A stretch of 28,838 nucleotides of DNA from Saccoglossus kowalevskii (GCF_000003605.2 NW_003156746.1:9344-38181); one strand, 5' to 3'; shown: positions 1 to 10,154, counted from the stretch's first letter. Program-made: numbers and translations. Notes: generated by a model from the sequence alone, not told the origin.

Positions 1-1440
1 GTTATACGGTATATTATTAGCTGCCTTACAACATTGACAGAATTATATATAACCAAATACAGAATAGTCTTGAATCGTGTGAATACACAAGTCGTCAAAA
101 CTCTATTTGTATTTTTTTTTAATTCACCGCTATGTTTCATATGCATCATAGGTGTTACTGTACAAGGCGTACCCTAGGTGTACGTGAAGGGCCAGCGTTC
201 CAACTTTCAGCTTGTACAACAAACGGTCAAGAAGTGCTCACTGCGCGTGCGTAAAACAAAATGTTCCTATAATAAGCATATCAGACTATTCTGACATTAT
301 CAATGGACACAAATCGATGAGTATGCTGTTTCTCGTACATAATTAAACTTGGCATCCTTAAGCGACTGTGTATTATCACCATAGATATACAACTGACTCG
401 GCAAACCCCTCTGTGTTTTAAATTGTTAAAAAAAGTTTATTTTTGTGTCTGTTACAATAAAATATTTTAAATAAAAAATCGAATAAGTTTGTTATAAACA
501 CACCATGGTTTTACAGAAAGACGTCCACGCGTGCTGCATAACTGTATGCAACACGAGATGTATAATGAATTTACATTTCAGTTTTAAAAATCCTAAAAAA
601 TGCTGAGTCATGCTTACATGACTGCATAAAATAAATAGTTTTAACATTCGGATAGCAATAAAAAAAAATTGTTGTAAAAGATTGGCTCCATTATCACAAA
701 ACAGAAATAATGCAAAGAATGGCAATTACATAGCATAATTCATCACGCCTCATAAATTCGACTGCACATACAAGGTATTTGATTGAATATATTTCAAATA
801 ACCGTGTGTTTTACCGCTGAAACCCTTACGAAACGTTAATAGTGTTTACCATCAATAAACAAACAATAATTTCCTTGCCTACTGTCATTGTGTGGTGATT
901 TTTTTTTATTTTTGGTAATGTGTAACCATGACAAATTTTCTTAAACCCCAAATTCAAATTCCTTGTGACATTGCTTATATAACCACAGTGTGTATCCAGG
1001 CAACACGTTTGTCAATTTGTCAATACACATGGTAGTATGAAAATATGAAAAAAATTGAACTCCAAACGTTTACCCAAATGTCATGTTTACTTCAACCTCC
1101 GTAAGATAACGTATGCATTTCCCCTATGAATTATAATTCTTAGAAATTTATAATTGCAATGACCAATATGACAAATGAATCGCTGTTTCGTGGGAGATGG
1201 GCATATTCAGATTACTTCATTTGATTTCGAAGAGCACATGGGAAAGATGCATATGCAAGCAAACATAAGTGACAAATTCGGGTAATTTTATCATGTGTTC
1301 CATTGGTGATATAACTCTTAAATAATTAGGTATACATTATTCGTAAGCTCGAAGCAACTGATATTACTCAAAGCAGTACTGATATTTTAAAACGAGTAAA
1401 CGAGATGTAAATACCTTAAGATATTAATTATGTATACTAT

Positions 1441-1555
1441 GAGGTTATTACGAGGATACTGCAAAATATGAACGAAGACAGTACAGCAATAGTGTCGACC
1501 GATGCGACCGCGTACTGCCTGAGTGCATACTTTGCAGTATCTCATCATAACCTTA
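1441..1555. repeat. Foldback element, copy 1
   Basis: An arm starting GAGGTTATTACGAGGATACT is mirrored near 1526-1555 by its approximate reverse complement. This gives arms of about 30-45 bases around a loop holding GTCGACCGATGCG. The loop and arms match copy 2 (2131-2248) in inverted orientation. No coding capacity. It is probably a miniature inverted-repeat transposon or part of a larger one. Confidence 0.75.
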
Positions 1556-1604
1556 TTATTGAGCATCTTTAACTCCCGGGAATACATCATTGGAATGCCG
1601 AAAT

Positions 1605-1677
1605 CCAAAACGTTCAGAACAGATTTAGCGAACTTCTCTGTTAGGTGTCCAGTCAATCCTGTGAAGGGGGCAGCCAT
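1605..1677 (-). other. Short open frame of unknown origin, inside foldback copy 1 flank
   Basis: On the minus strand an ATG at 1677 opens a frame reading MAAPFTGLTGHLTEKF and continuing through NVLDFGIPMM before merging into repeat sequence. The first part is protein-like and relatively GC-rich. It is missing from the second copy of the repeat, where only the F-G-I-P-M-M part is kept. I do not recognise it. It could be a captured exon piece or the start of a transposon gene. Confidence 0.25.
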
Positions 1678-1778
1678 GTGTTTTTTTTATTATTATTAGA
1701 GGACGCTTACGCGCGTACTCGCTCCATATTTGGAATTCGCGTTTTCTAATATGGTAGAATGAAAATACCCAGTGCAAT

Positions 1779-2085
1779 ACCGCAAAATCACAACACGCTG
1801 TAACTTTAGGTTACGGTGACAGATGTATGATAATAATAAATATTACCAACATTATTTGGTCTTGAAGGAAATAAGTTTGTATGAGTAATATGCAGTAATC
1901 GTTTTTAGTGAAACAATATATGGTTTCTCCAGAGAACAACTCAAATTTAATTATAGTTTGTTTGTTTGATTTTTTAAATATTTGTTCATCTATAGCTTAT
2001 AACAGATGTTGATAATTGTTAAATATTATACATCTATCACCGTAATGGCATAAGATACAGCGTGTCGTAATTTTGCGGTATTTTA
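1779..2085. repeat. Inner inverted repeat between the two foldback copies
   Basis: Sequence at about 1779-1850, including ATACCGCAAAATCACAACAC, is the approximate reverse complement of about 2010-2085 (GTGTCGTAATTTTGCGGTAT). Together with the outer foldback copies this makes a large head-to-head inverted arrangement with a centre near 1930. Confidence 0.65.
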
Positions 2086-2130
2086 CGGGGTATTTCGGCA
2101 TTCCCATGATGTATGTATGATGTATGATAA

Positions 2131-2248
2131 TAAGGTTATTACGAGAATAGCTCAAAGTATGCACTCAGACAATACGCCGCGCATCGGTTGATACTCCAGC
2201 TATACTGTTTGTGTGCATACTTTGAGCTATTCTCATAATAACCTCATA
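2131..2248. repeat. Foldback element, copy 2
   Basis: The arm TAAGGTTATTACGAGAATAG followed by CTCAAAGTATGCAC returns as its reverse complement at about 2213-2248. The loop contains CGCATCGGTTGATAC. It is the inverted partner of copy 1, and similarity continues outside the hairpin (about 2085-2130 against 1556-1606). Confidence 0.75.
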
Positions 2249-3429
2249 TTGTCATAGAAGGTGAAGAAATGTATTGCATAGTTGAATTCAAAAATGTAAA
2301 TATAAAAATATATTACAGATGCATATATAATAGATTGTATCAAGCTGAACTAAATTCCAACATAATACAGGTGTAACTGGTTTATGTAATCGGGAAAGTG
2401 TTAATTGGATCAGTTAAATCTAACAAAGAGACGAACATTTTGAGACTAAGCTAATCATCTGTTTTATATAATGCACATTTTAAAAGTAACTTGTTTGAAA
2501 TTTGATTTAAGTTAACTTAATTGTTTTTTATGCAAAATAAAAAGTTAATACTGTTTCAAAGAGATATACATATGGTGAGCAATACGCTGAATAGAGTGCT
2601 AGTTGTCCACGCCACTATTTGGTTGCCAGCAGCTGTAATCACTGTGCAGAGAAGAGAGAATATATAGTGAGTGAGATAGGCATAGCGATTACCGCTTAAC
2701 ACAGAGTGAAATTGGAATAAAACTACTAAACACCAAAAAATACTTATGCAAATATATTGCCACGACATTTGTGTTTTTGCATATTTTTATGTGACCGAAT
2801 TTTATTGTGCAGACATACTCACACACATCGGTGATGTGTATAGCAGATCTTATAAATTAGCCTAGAATATCATATTCAATAAACATATTTATTAGCCTAT
2901 CGGCGAGGACTAACGGTAAATTACTACAAGAGTTCATTAAGTATGATATTGTACGGTCACGATTTTGATGCCCTGTTTATCCATTTTGCAGATTCTATAG
3001 GCAAAAAAATTCAAGAAATTTAAAACCACCAATATCGAGATATTTTGTAATCGTAAGTCACGATGTCAAAAGTTCAATGAACCAAGTTTATGAACCAATC
3101 TGATTACCGGAATTTGTATTACATAGTGTTACACTGAGCTACTATATATGAGATAAATACGGTTATTGCGCATGTCGTTTCCAATATATCACAGCAGAAG
3201 TAGTGTACAAGTGAGAAAGAAAATGTTTGGCGATTATCGCCGTGTTCATTGTGACAGTGTGTACTAGTGATTGAGCCGAGTGTTTACTATACATTCTTGT
3301 GAATAAATTAAATCATATCATATTTGTAACGTGTACCCAGTTCATTTCTCTCAAGTGCGTTAAGTACTAAAAGCTTTACAAATAGAAATATGCGAAGCAT
3401 CGATGAACCTATCAGCTATTAGTACTCAC

Positions 3430-3543
3430 ATGTTTCGCAGTTAGTCCCCTCGTAACCAGATCGGCAGACGCATATTTCTTTCTCGCCAGAGATCACACAT
3501 ACTCCGCCATTCTGGCAGGGTCCGGGCCTACATAATGTCATTT
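3430..3543 (-). CDS. EGF-like domain 42 (last exon recognised)
   Basis: This is a phase 1-1 exon of 38 codons: CRPGPCQNGGVC, EICVC and YEGTNC, ending E-T. It starts M-T-L-C, with no Asp before the first Cys. The donor GTGAGT is close to consensus, so the transcript continues to at least one more exon, which should start with two bases completing a T-initial codon. No such exon was recognised between 1 and 3429, so the C-terminus is unknown. Confidence 0.9.
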
Positions 3544-3800
3544 CTGAAATGTACAATCGTGGCGTTTAATAATATGACAGAGACCACTCATCCGTTATCT
3601 TGATAAGTTTATAAAAAAAAAACGTCTAGTAATATAATATTACAAGCACTTGAGGCCTAACTCTCTGTGAATTCGTATGTGCTTTAGGAACGAGTACATT
3701 TTCAAATTGTAGATTACAAACTTTTTGTGTCATTCAGTGTTACATAGTGTAATCGTCGGGCCTGTCAAATATAGAATCTTATTCACTCATTTCAACTAAC

Positions 3801-3914
3801 CTATTTCACAGTGTTCACCGGTATACCCATCAGGACATACACACACTTCGCCGCCACTGGTTCGCCTGCAATCTCCGTTTATGCATGGTCCATTGTCAAC
3901 ACACCAACCGGAAT
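3801..3914 (-). CDS. EGF-like domain 41
   Basis: This is a phase 1-1 exon of 38 codons: CVDNGPCINGDC, EVCVC and YTGEHC, ending E-I. The first loop has five residues and the second four, the reverse of the usual balance. Val replaces the aromatic before the fourth Cys. The donor is GTTAGT. All six Cys are present. Confidence 0.9.
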
Positions 3915-3968
3915 CTAGACATAGAAATCAGAGGTCACCATAGTTTGTAGTAAATAATGTTATATTAG

Positions 3969-4379
3969 TATAATCAGAGGTACATTACTTGGGGTTTGCA
4001 ACTCGCATAGTACTGTATGGTGACATCATGTCAAGATCCCATTCAAGTCTCTTCTCGTTGATAGCAAGACTGAGGCTACGACCTTCTGACATGACATATA
4101 TCAATGTTCAAGGTTTGTAATGAAAAAATAAAACTTTTCTTGCCACTATCATAGTGAAAAAAGGAATACATCAAAATGTACTGAAAATATAGTTCTCGTA
4201 ATCCGTTATAACGTGGGCAGCTATTTTGATCCACCTGGACATCCCAGTATCCTAGTTACCTTGGGCACGCGCATTTGCATTTTTCTGAGTTGGAACGCTT
4301 ATGCGAGAGCGAGATTGTGACGGGATCTTGGTATCATGTCACCGTAGTTGCAAACCCCAAGTAATGTACCTCTGGTATA
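3969..4379. mobile_element. Non-autonomous element with long terminal inverted repeats
   Basis: The left end (TATAATCAGAGGTACATTAC, then TTGGGGTTTGCAACT) is matched by the right end in reverse complement (GTAATGTACCTCTGGTATA, preceded by AGTTGCAAACCCCAA). Similarity continues inward over about 70-80 bases with indels (GGTGACAT, AAGATCCC). It is about 411 bases long and sits in the intron between EGF41 and EGF40. No coding capacity is visible. It was probably mobilised by a transposase encoded elsewhere. Confidence 0.75.
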
Positions 4380-4590
4380 ACATACTATACAATATAAAGC
4401 GCATATATAAATGCACTCTTGAAATTCATGACATCAATGCGTGTACTTATTCCAGGCTCTCTCATATATATAACATTTTGATGCAATTGGTTTCTTCATT
4501 GATATATTTAAATTCGTGGATATGGTGTGTGCCTAAAAACATTCATTTATTAATTCATTCAATTACAATAATATTAAAATATATACTTAC

Positions 4591-4725
4591 CAATCTCACA
4601 GTTGACACCGTAGAAGCCAGACAGACATGTGCAAACATACCCGAGGGTATTCAGGTCGTTCATGAAACACACTCCACCATTCTCACAAACATCGTTCAAT
4701 GAGTCTGGACAATTAGCCGTAATCT
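4591..4725 (-). CDS. EGF-like domain 40 (longest exon of the array)
   Basis: This is a phase 1-1 exon of 45 codons: CPDSLNDVCENGGVC, YVCTC and FYGVNC, ending E-I. Seven residues separate the first two Cys (four is usual here), and the third loop is also long. Two nearby AG acceptors exist; only the one at 4726-4727 keeps the frame, the other reading into a stop. No O-fucose site. The donor is GTAAGT. Confidence 0.9.
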
Positions 4726-4889
4726 CTGTAGAACCAATGATTTAATTTCAAAAAAACAAAATGTACTATTTTGAAAGTGGTCGAGTGATACTACCTACTT
4801 CCCTGAACAAATTTCGAAACAAGTCTTTCAAATATGAGTGAAATATTGAAGAAAATGATACAGATATATGTGAAAAAAAACGTGCTTAC

Positions 4890-5009
4890 CGTCTTCACAG
4901 TTCGGTCCTTGGAATCCGTCCGAACACGAACATAGGTAGCCACTACCTTGGTTTGCTGTATTAACACACTGCCCGTTATTTAGACACGGAGTGCTGCCAC
5001 AGGGGTTTG
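4890..5009 (-). CDS. EGF-like domain 39
   Basis: This is a phase 1-1 exon of 40 codons: NPCGSTPCLNNGQC, YLCSC and FQGPNC, ending E-D. The middle loop VNTANQGSG is long. The O-glucose consensus (C-G-S-T-P-C) is present; no O-fucose site. The donor is GTAAGC. Confidence 0.92.
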
Positions 5010-5182
5010 CTAGAAAAACATTAAGAATTGGTAAGAAAGACACCGCGATGAAATATATAAATCAGCCACCTTAAACATCGCCGAGTAAACACTGGTAATA
5101 ACTCATTCATGATATTGCCAGTTTACCACTAATCTTTGTTTCAGTTGGGGGAAAATACACTAAAGTTATGGTATGGTATTAC

Positions 5183-5296
5183 CTGTTTGACAATGATCCC
5201 CGGTCCATAGAGCAGTGCACGTACAGAAGTACCCAGCCGTAAGCGCGGAACACTGTCCGGCGTTCAAACAAGGGTTGGAATCGCATGGATCCACTC
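5183..5296 (-). CDS. EGF-like domain 38
   Basis: This is a phase 1-1 exon of 38 codons: DPCDSNPCLNAGQC, YFCTC and WTGDHC, ending Q-T. It starts V-D-P-C and carries the O-glucose consensus. Gln replaces the O-fucose Thr. The donor is GTAATA. Confidence 0.92.
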
Positions 5297-5583
5297 CTAT
5301 AAGAACATTGAAATATTGGTTAGTTGATATAACATTCTGCAATTGTCTTTCAAATATGTTAAGTAGGAATTATGCGCTAACAAAAACGGTAAGCATTTTA
5401 GTTCCTGCAAAAAAACACTGAGCAGAAACAGTGCTGCAATATTAAATGCAAGTTAGTATAGTAATGAAAACGGGTTAGTACATTTTAGAAAATCCCGGAC
5501 GCTCCTACATCGTCAGGACAACACGGCGATAATCAGTGAACAACCACTGTTAAAATTACAAGAATGAACGTGGTTGTTCTTAC

Positions 5584-5697
5584 TTTCGTCACAAAAAGTA
5601 CCGGTGAATTGATCTGGACAGTTGCATATGGGGGAGTTGTCTTGGCCGACACTGCATACGCCGCCGTTCTGGCATGGGTTCACTGCACATTCGCCTC
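5584..5697 (-). CDS. EGF-like domain 37
   Basis: This is a phase 1-1 exon of 38 codons: CAVNPCQNGGVC, then PICNC and FTGTFC, ending D-E. The residue before the fourth Cys is Ile rather than an aromatic. No O-glucose or O-fucose consensus. The donor is GTAAGA. The upstream intron (944 bases) is AT-rich. Confidence 0.92.
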
Positions 5698-6641
5698 CTA
5701 TGTACGATACATAAATTACAGAGCATTGCTTCTCAAAATTGTGGCGCTGTTTTCAAATAACGTGTGAAACTAAGAGTGCATGTCTGAGTTATCAATACTA
5801 AAATAAAGTTACACATTATTTAGAAATCACCATTTACCAAATGGTAATGTCTAGCTCTACCTCTTGTATTACAGAATGTTTGAGATCTATACATTATTAT
5901 CATACTGTAACTAAAGGAAGTGCTTAGAATTTAGATTGTGTAAATCAGGTTTAAGTACAATTGTCAGATATAGTGCATAGAGCATGTTTTCAATTTAAAC
6001 AATACTTAAGGTAGACCCCTACTCATAAATTAAAATATTCAAAATTTATTCATTTTGCAATTAACTGTACTCCAAGACAAAATAATTATATTGGCCTAAA
6101 ACAAGTTGTGGATCACCAGCCTTTTTCGAGAAATTGATAGTTGTATTTTAGTGGGAAGTTGCCACTTTGACACTATTATAACACTTTTACCACAGATTCC
6201 TATGGCAGAGATTTTATGCAATATCAAAAAATCTACCCTTGTGACATAGGCTGAAAAAATCATATATTGTTAATGATGGGGTACTTTTTGTTTTTCTGAA
6301 TTATTTAAAAAATCTGGGGTTTAAAAAGTGTCAAAAATTGCAATTTTTCTTAATATTGTTCTAAAATGCCAATTTTCAAGAAATATTAGGACACGTTTCT
6401 CAAAAAGCTTAACTGTAATAATGCGATTTCATTGTACCGTAGGACATTAGCTTCATGATTGCACATAATAAAATAATGAACATTGTCATGGATTTATGAC
6501 CAATGTTTGTCAAATATTACAACTAGGCTTCTACCTTAAGAATTGCAATTTACATGGAATACATTTTATTCTATATTTCGTGTATTGCAGGCGCAAAGTG
6601 GTGTTAATATTAATTCTGAGACCGCCATTTAATAGGCATAC
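5698..6641. other. Intron between EGF36 and EGF37
   Basis: This intron is 944 bases of AT-rich DNA. From about 6000 to 6480 there is a stretch beginning AAGGTAGACCCCTACTCATA with many A and T runs that reads like a dispersed repeat, but no second copy is visible in this window. No exon was found. Confidence 0.5.
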
Positions 6642-6755
6642 CATAAACACAGTGGGTCCCACTATATCCAGAAGGACAATCACAACGATATCCGTTAACT
6701 TCGTCAATACACCTCCCACCATTCAAACATGGGTAACTTGAGCACTCGTCGGTAT
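6642..6755 (-). CDS. Calcium-binding EGF domain 36
   Basis: This is a phase 1-1 exon of 38 codons: [27 protein letters not shown] and YSGTHC, ending V-Y. It has the full calcium-binding pattern (D-x-D-E-C and C-x-D-x4-Y-x-C) and the O-glucose consensus, but Arg at the O-fucose position. The donor GTATGC sits inside a reading frame that stays open for about 14 more codons; I placed the junction at the only phase-1 GT close to the end of the domain. Confidence 0.9.
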
Positions 6756-7669
6756 CTAATGTAAAATGGATGACTTATTTGAATGTCGTTTGGAGTTATA
6801 TTGCGATCATTCATACCCACAACACATACTATGACCTTGACATATTTTTTTCTTGAAAACCAAGTTTTTCAAGTTACATGTAGAGCATGTGTATACATCC
6901 AGATTGTTAAATCCTGTGTTGTTGTTTTTTTAGTTATATACTCAACTAAACAACGCATACTGTCACATCGACGTTTGACATTTTGTCCGATGTGTCCGAA
7001 TTTCATCACACACACAAAATTACTTCATCCAACCCCCTAGCTATTAATATATAAATTACAATAAAATATAATACATTTCATTTTTGTTGTCCATGTATAT
7101 TACAGTTTCCAATGTTGTACGTCAATATATATATACATGTTAATCAATCTTGGATTTTGGCAGTTTAGTTAGATGTAACCAATATTTTTTGTTTACAAAA
7201 AAGATGCTCCCTCAGTACTGCTTTATTAGATCAATTGGAATTCATCAATTCTAAAAAAAATGTTTCTCTTCTTGCTTATATTTACGAAACCGTGGATTTC
7301 AGTATTTTGTAGAAGAATTGAATAAATTATCAAAGAGTTAATAAACATCAACTTAATATACCCAACTTAAAATTGAAATTTGTTCTAGAAAACTTGATAA
7401 TTACAAACTGCTTTTCAACCAAGATATATTTACCATATCCTATGCAAAACACAATAATGTGGGAATTGCGCCAGGTTAAATTTTTTTTACAGAAATAATC
7501 TCTTGATACAGCTCTATTCAGGCCCTATTAGTGAGTTTTTTTAATAATTGATATTGCGATATTGGTTATATATGTTAATACTTTGTAGAAACGGAGTTTT
7601 AATAGGTCTTGCAACAACTTATTGTGTTTTACATTACAATTACCACTTCCAGGGTCGCAATTAACCTAC
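6756..7669. other. Intron between EGF35 and EGF36
   Basis: This intron is 914 bases, strongly AT-rich, with several homopolymer runs. No EGF exon, relic or inverted-repeat element was recognised. Confidence 0.5.
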
Positions 7670-7783
7670 CAATTGCACAAGTTGAACCGCTGTATCCATC
7701 CTGACAAACGCACTGGAATTCATTGACGCCATCGTTGCACGTACCACCGTGCAAACACGGGGAACTTGCACATTCGTTGATAT
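7670..7783 (-). CDS. Calcium-binding EGF domain 35 (near-copy of EGF34)
   Basis: This is a phase 1-1 exon of 38 codons: [27 protein letters not shown] and YSGSTC. It carries the full calcium-binding pattern. It is 111/114 identical to EGF34, yet beyond about ten bases next to the acceptor the flanking introns do not visibly align. The donor is GTAGGT where EGF34 has GTAAGT. Very recent exon duplication or gene conversion is the likely cause. Confidence 0.94.
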
Positions 7784-8170
7784 CTGTATCATGCAAAAGA
7801 GGTAAATGGTTTATACGTTCTACCTGCCGTTTTTGTGGAATGCTTTGATGGATTTTGCATAATCTTCAATCGTAGATGACAGATCTGCCATAATTCTGCT
7901 GGTGTGCATTTGTTAAAATATATGTTTTGTCTTTTTGAGAAATTCCTCAGTTGATCGAAATTATGGAATAAAAAAAATAATTAAATTAATGTTTGAAATA
8001 TAAACTTGAATATTTTACTAGGCATTTTAGAACACGTATATACCAGCGGTCAGAAACAGGAATATTCGTTTTAATAATTGTTATGCAAATACTCGTGTAA
8101 CCTGAATAAGTAATAAAATATACATAGAAAACAAAGTCGTGTTACGTTAATTTTTTCAACATTTACTTAC
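7784..8170. other. Intron between near-identical exons EGF34 and EGF35
   Basis: This intron is 387 bases. Only the first ten or so bases beside each acceptor (CTGTATCATG on the plus strand) match between the two flanking introns. The rest does not visibly align, in contrast with the nearly identical exons. Confidence 0.6.
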
Positions 8171-8284
8171 CAATTGCACACGTTGTACCGCTGTATCCAT
8201 CCTGACAAACGCACTGGAATTCATTGACGCCATCGTTGCACGTGCCACCGTGCAAACACGGGGAACTTGCACATTCGTTGATAT
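8171..8284 (-). CDS. Calcium-binding EGF domain 34
   Basis: This is a phase 1-1 exon of 38 codons starting D-I-N-E-C (Asp at the junction), then [22 protein letters not shown] and YSGTTC. D-x-N-E-C together with C-x-D-x4-F-x-C is the full calcium-binding EGF pattern, which stiffens tandem repeats. O-glucose and O-fucose consensus are both present. Against EGF35 it differs at 3 of 114 bases with one amino-acid change (Thr for Ser near the sixth Cys). The donor is GTAAGT. Confidence 0.94.
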
Positions 8285-8700
8285 CTGTATCATGGCAAAT
8301 GGGGATAAGGGTTGGTAGAATATAATTTCAATAAACAGTTAAATCAGGAAACGTAGGCAAGATATAATAAACAAGTTTACAATATGTAAACAAAGAATAA
8401 TAAATAGTTATTTGAGACCGATAATTCCTACCAGAAGTAAAAATTGGTGGCACTATAAAACAACATTATAATATCATGATTTATATTTCGGCTTAATGGT
8501 GGTTGACATGACATCTACTGATAAAGGTTAAATGGTGAGGCCAGATGACAGGACTGGTTGAGATCAGTCGACACGTTCTCATGAGCTTGCGATTTCAAGC
8601 TTATGCGGTACCTTGGTCGTAGTCCAGAACTAATGATGTATATTAATGTCAACTGTGGAATGTTATTGCAAGACTATTAGCACCCATAAAAATAAACTAA

Positions 8701-8880
8701 CGTTGACATTATGATAGTGATTTTCCTAATATAGTGACGATTAATCAATTGTATTATGATGTGTAAAACTTTCGTGTGATTGGCTGTTTGTTTGGAGGCA
8801 AAGCCTCAAAGTCTCTTATACACTATTGTAATTGGCTAATGGTTGACAAGTTAATAAAGTGATTTGAAGCTGTCTCGGGA
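8701..8880 (+). repeat. LTR-like dispersed repeat, copy A
   Basis: This shares an ordered series of words with 14474-14652: CGATTAATCA, GTGTGATTGGCT, AGTCT, then TAATTGG and AATAAAG. Inverted CCAAT boxes followed by an AATAAA-type signal suggest the promoter and polyadenylation part of an LTR or a similar transposon end. It lies in the intron between EGF33 and EGF34. The ends are not defined. Confidence 0.45.
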
Positions 8881-9172
8881 GGAGAGCACGAGTCAGTCGG
8901 AGAATCGAAGGTGACACGAATTGAGCTTATGTGTTTTTTTTGTGAGTCCAACGTGGAGAACAATCGAATCCCGGTTACCTAAGTGAAAGGTTTCGAAACA
9001 TCAAAAACACTTTTCACAATAACGTGAATATATACGATGTTACCTATTTACGGTAACTGCTTACGTGAAAAGACGAGCATGATTTTAATTAGCATAGATA
9101 ACATGTATTAAGCCTTTATGTATTCGCGTTATCAAACCTAAAACCATTAAATATGTATTAAATGCAACTTAC

Positions 9173-9283
9173 CTGTGTCACAATTGGCACCTGTCCATCC
9201 ACTATTACACTGGCAAAGATAACCGGTGCCAACATTACTACACTGTCCATTTACACAGGGATTGTCCGCACAGCCGTTGACGA
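9173..9283 (-). CDS. EGF-like domain 33
   Basis: This is a phase 1-1 exon of 37 codons: CADNPCVNGQC, YLCQC and WTGANC, ending D-T. Only four residues separate the second and third Cys, as in EGF13 and EGF41. No O-fucose site. The donor is GTAAGT. It precedes the calcium-binding trio and supplies the G of the Asp codon that opens EGF34. Confidence 0.92.
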
Positions 9284-9449
9284 CTGAAAAGACAAAATTA
9301 CAACAGTGTGTTGATGTAATAACAATTTATTGCACAATAAAATGCATGGTATATATACTAAGTGGAAGTTGATTCAGTTGCCATGACGTATCTCGGTTAT
9401 GTTTACCAAGTAACGTTGTCCGTGGTTATTCGGACGAATGAGTACATAC

Positions 9450-9563
9450 CTTCTTCGCAATTGTCCCCAGTAAATCCGATCATACATTGGCATGTATAGT
9501 ATGTGTTACCGCTGACACAAGTACCGCTGTTCTCACATGGGCCACTATCACATGGGTCAACGC
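9450..9563 (-). CDS. EGF-like domain 32
   Basis: This is a phase 1-1 exon of 38 codons: DPCDSGPCENSGTC, YTCQC and FTGDNC, ending E-E. It starts V-D-P-C, as does EGF38. O-glucose (C-D-S-G-P-C) and O-fucose consensus are present. The donor is GTATGT. Confidence 0.92.
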
Positions 9564-10040
9564 CTTGATAAAACAGAAATCGTATTTTCGGTATATCAAT
9601 TTCCCTCTAGCGTTATGGTAAGTGTAATTGTGTGGGTTGTTTTTAATAGCGTATTACACTGTGATAAACAGACTTTCTGTTTTCGCTTGTGAAATGATTT
9701 CGTTGTTTTTTTTGCGGAACAAATGCAGTAAAATCATATTTATTAAAGTTATTGTTCATACATGAGTTGTTGAACACACTACATAGTTTGTAATTTCATT
9801 CAGCTTCTTTCAGTCATATTTCAAGACAAATAAAAGGCAAAAATATAGAGAATATTGCAAATTATCTTTTTTCTGTGAAATCCTTGTGTAATCAGTAATT
9901 ATGAAATAGGAAATAAATTTCGTTATGAATCAATCTTAATATAAATTTCTGAATTGTCTTGTCAAAATTAGTGGGAAAATGCCTTTATTTGATGAATATG
10001 CGTTTGTTTTTCTGAGATTATATGGACAGCTTGTACTTAC
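9564..10040. other. Intron between EGF31 and EGF32
   Basis: This intron is 477 bases of AT-rich sequence. No repeat, relic exon or RNA gene was recognised. Confidence 0.5.
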
Positions 10041-10154
10041 GGAGTTCGCAATATTGACCTCTCCATTCATCAGTGCAATCACACTGAAATCCGCCAGCGA
10101 TATCGATACAGTTACCTCCATTCTGGCAAGGGTTGTTCACACAGAACGTAGTAG
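10041..10154 (-). CDS. EGF-like domain 31
   Basis: This is a phase 1-1 exon of 38 codons: [17 protein letters not shown] and WRGQYC, ending E-L. The third loop C-I-D-x4-F-x-C fits the Asp/aromatic part of the calcium-binding EGF pattern, but the N-terminal acidic ligands are not present, so calcium binding is doubtful. No O-fucose site. The donor is GTAAGT. Confidence 0.92.

Larger units (their letters stand above)
1..3429. other. Downstream region, no exon recognised
   Basis: These 3.4 kb should be either the intron after EGF42 or the 3' end of the gene plus intergenic DNA. I see no Cys-rich phase 1 exon and no hydrophobic transmembrane exon with good splice sites on the minus strand. The region is AT-rich with scattered AATAAA-like words on both strands. 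The only clear structures are the inverted pair at 1441-2248 and the small reading frame within it. Confidence 0.6.

Noticed and set aside
150-260. GC-richer patch with a short open minus-strand frame (about 35 codons) as a possible last exon
   Set aside because: The candidate acceptor lacks a pyrimidine tract, and the phase-1 frame needed after EGF42 hits a stop at once.
2556-2768. Hydrophobic minus-strand frame (70 codons) as a possible transmembrane exon for the C-terminus
   Set aside because: Splice sites are not convincing in the required phase, and AT-rich DNA often gives hydrophobic translations. It cannot be supported without RNA.
4301-4702. Plus-strand open frame of 133 codons
   Set aside because: It runs antisense across the right end of the inverted-repeat element and most of EGF40. 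The clear EGF pattern is on the minus strand, so this is a shadow.
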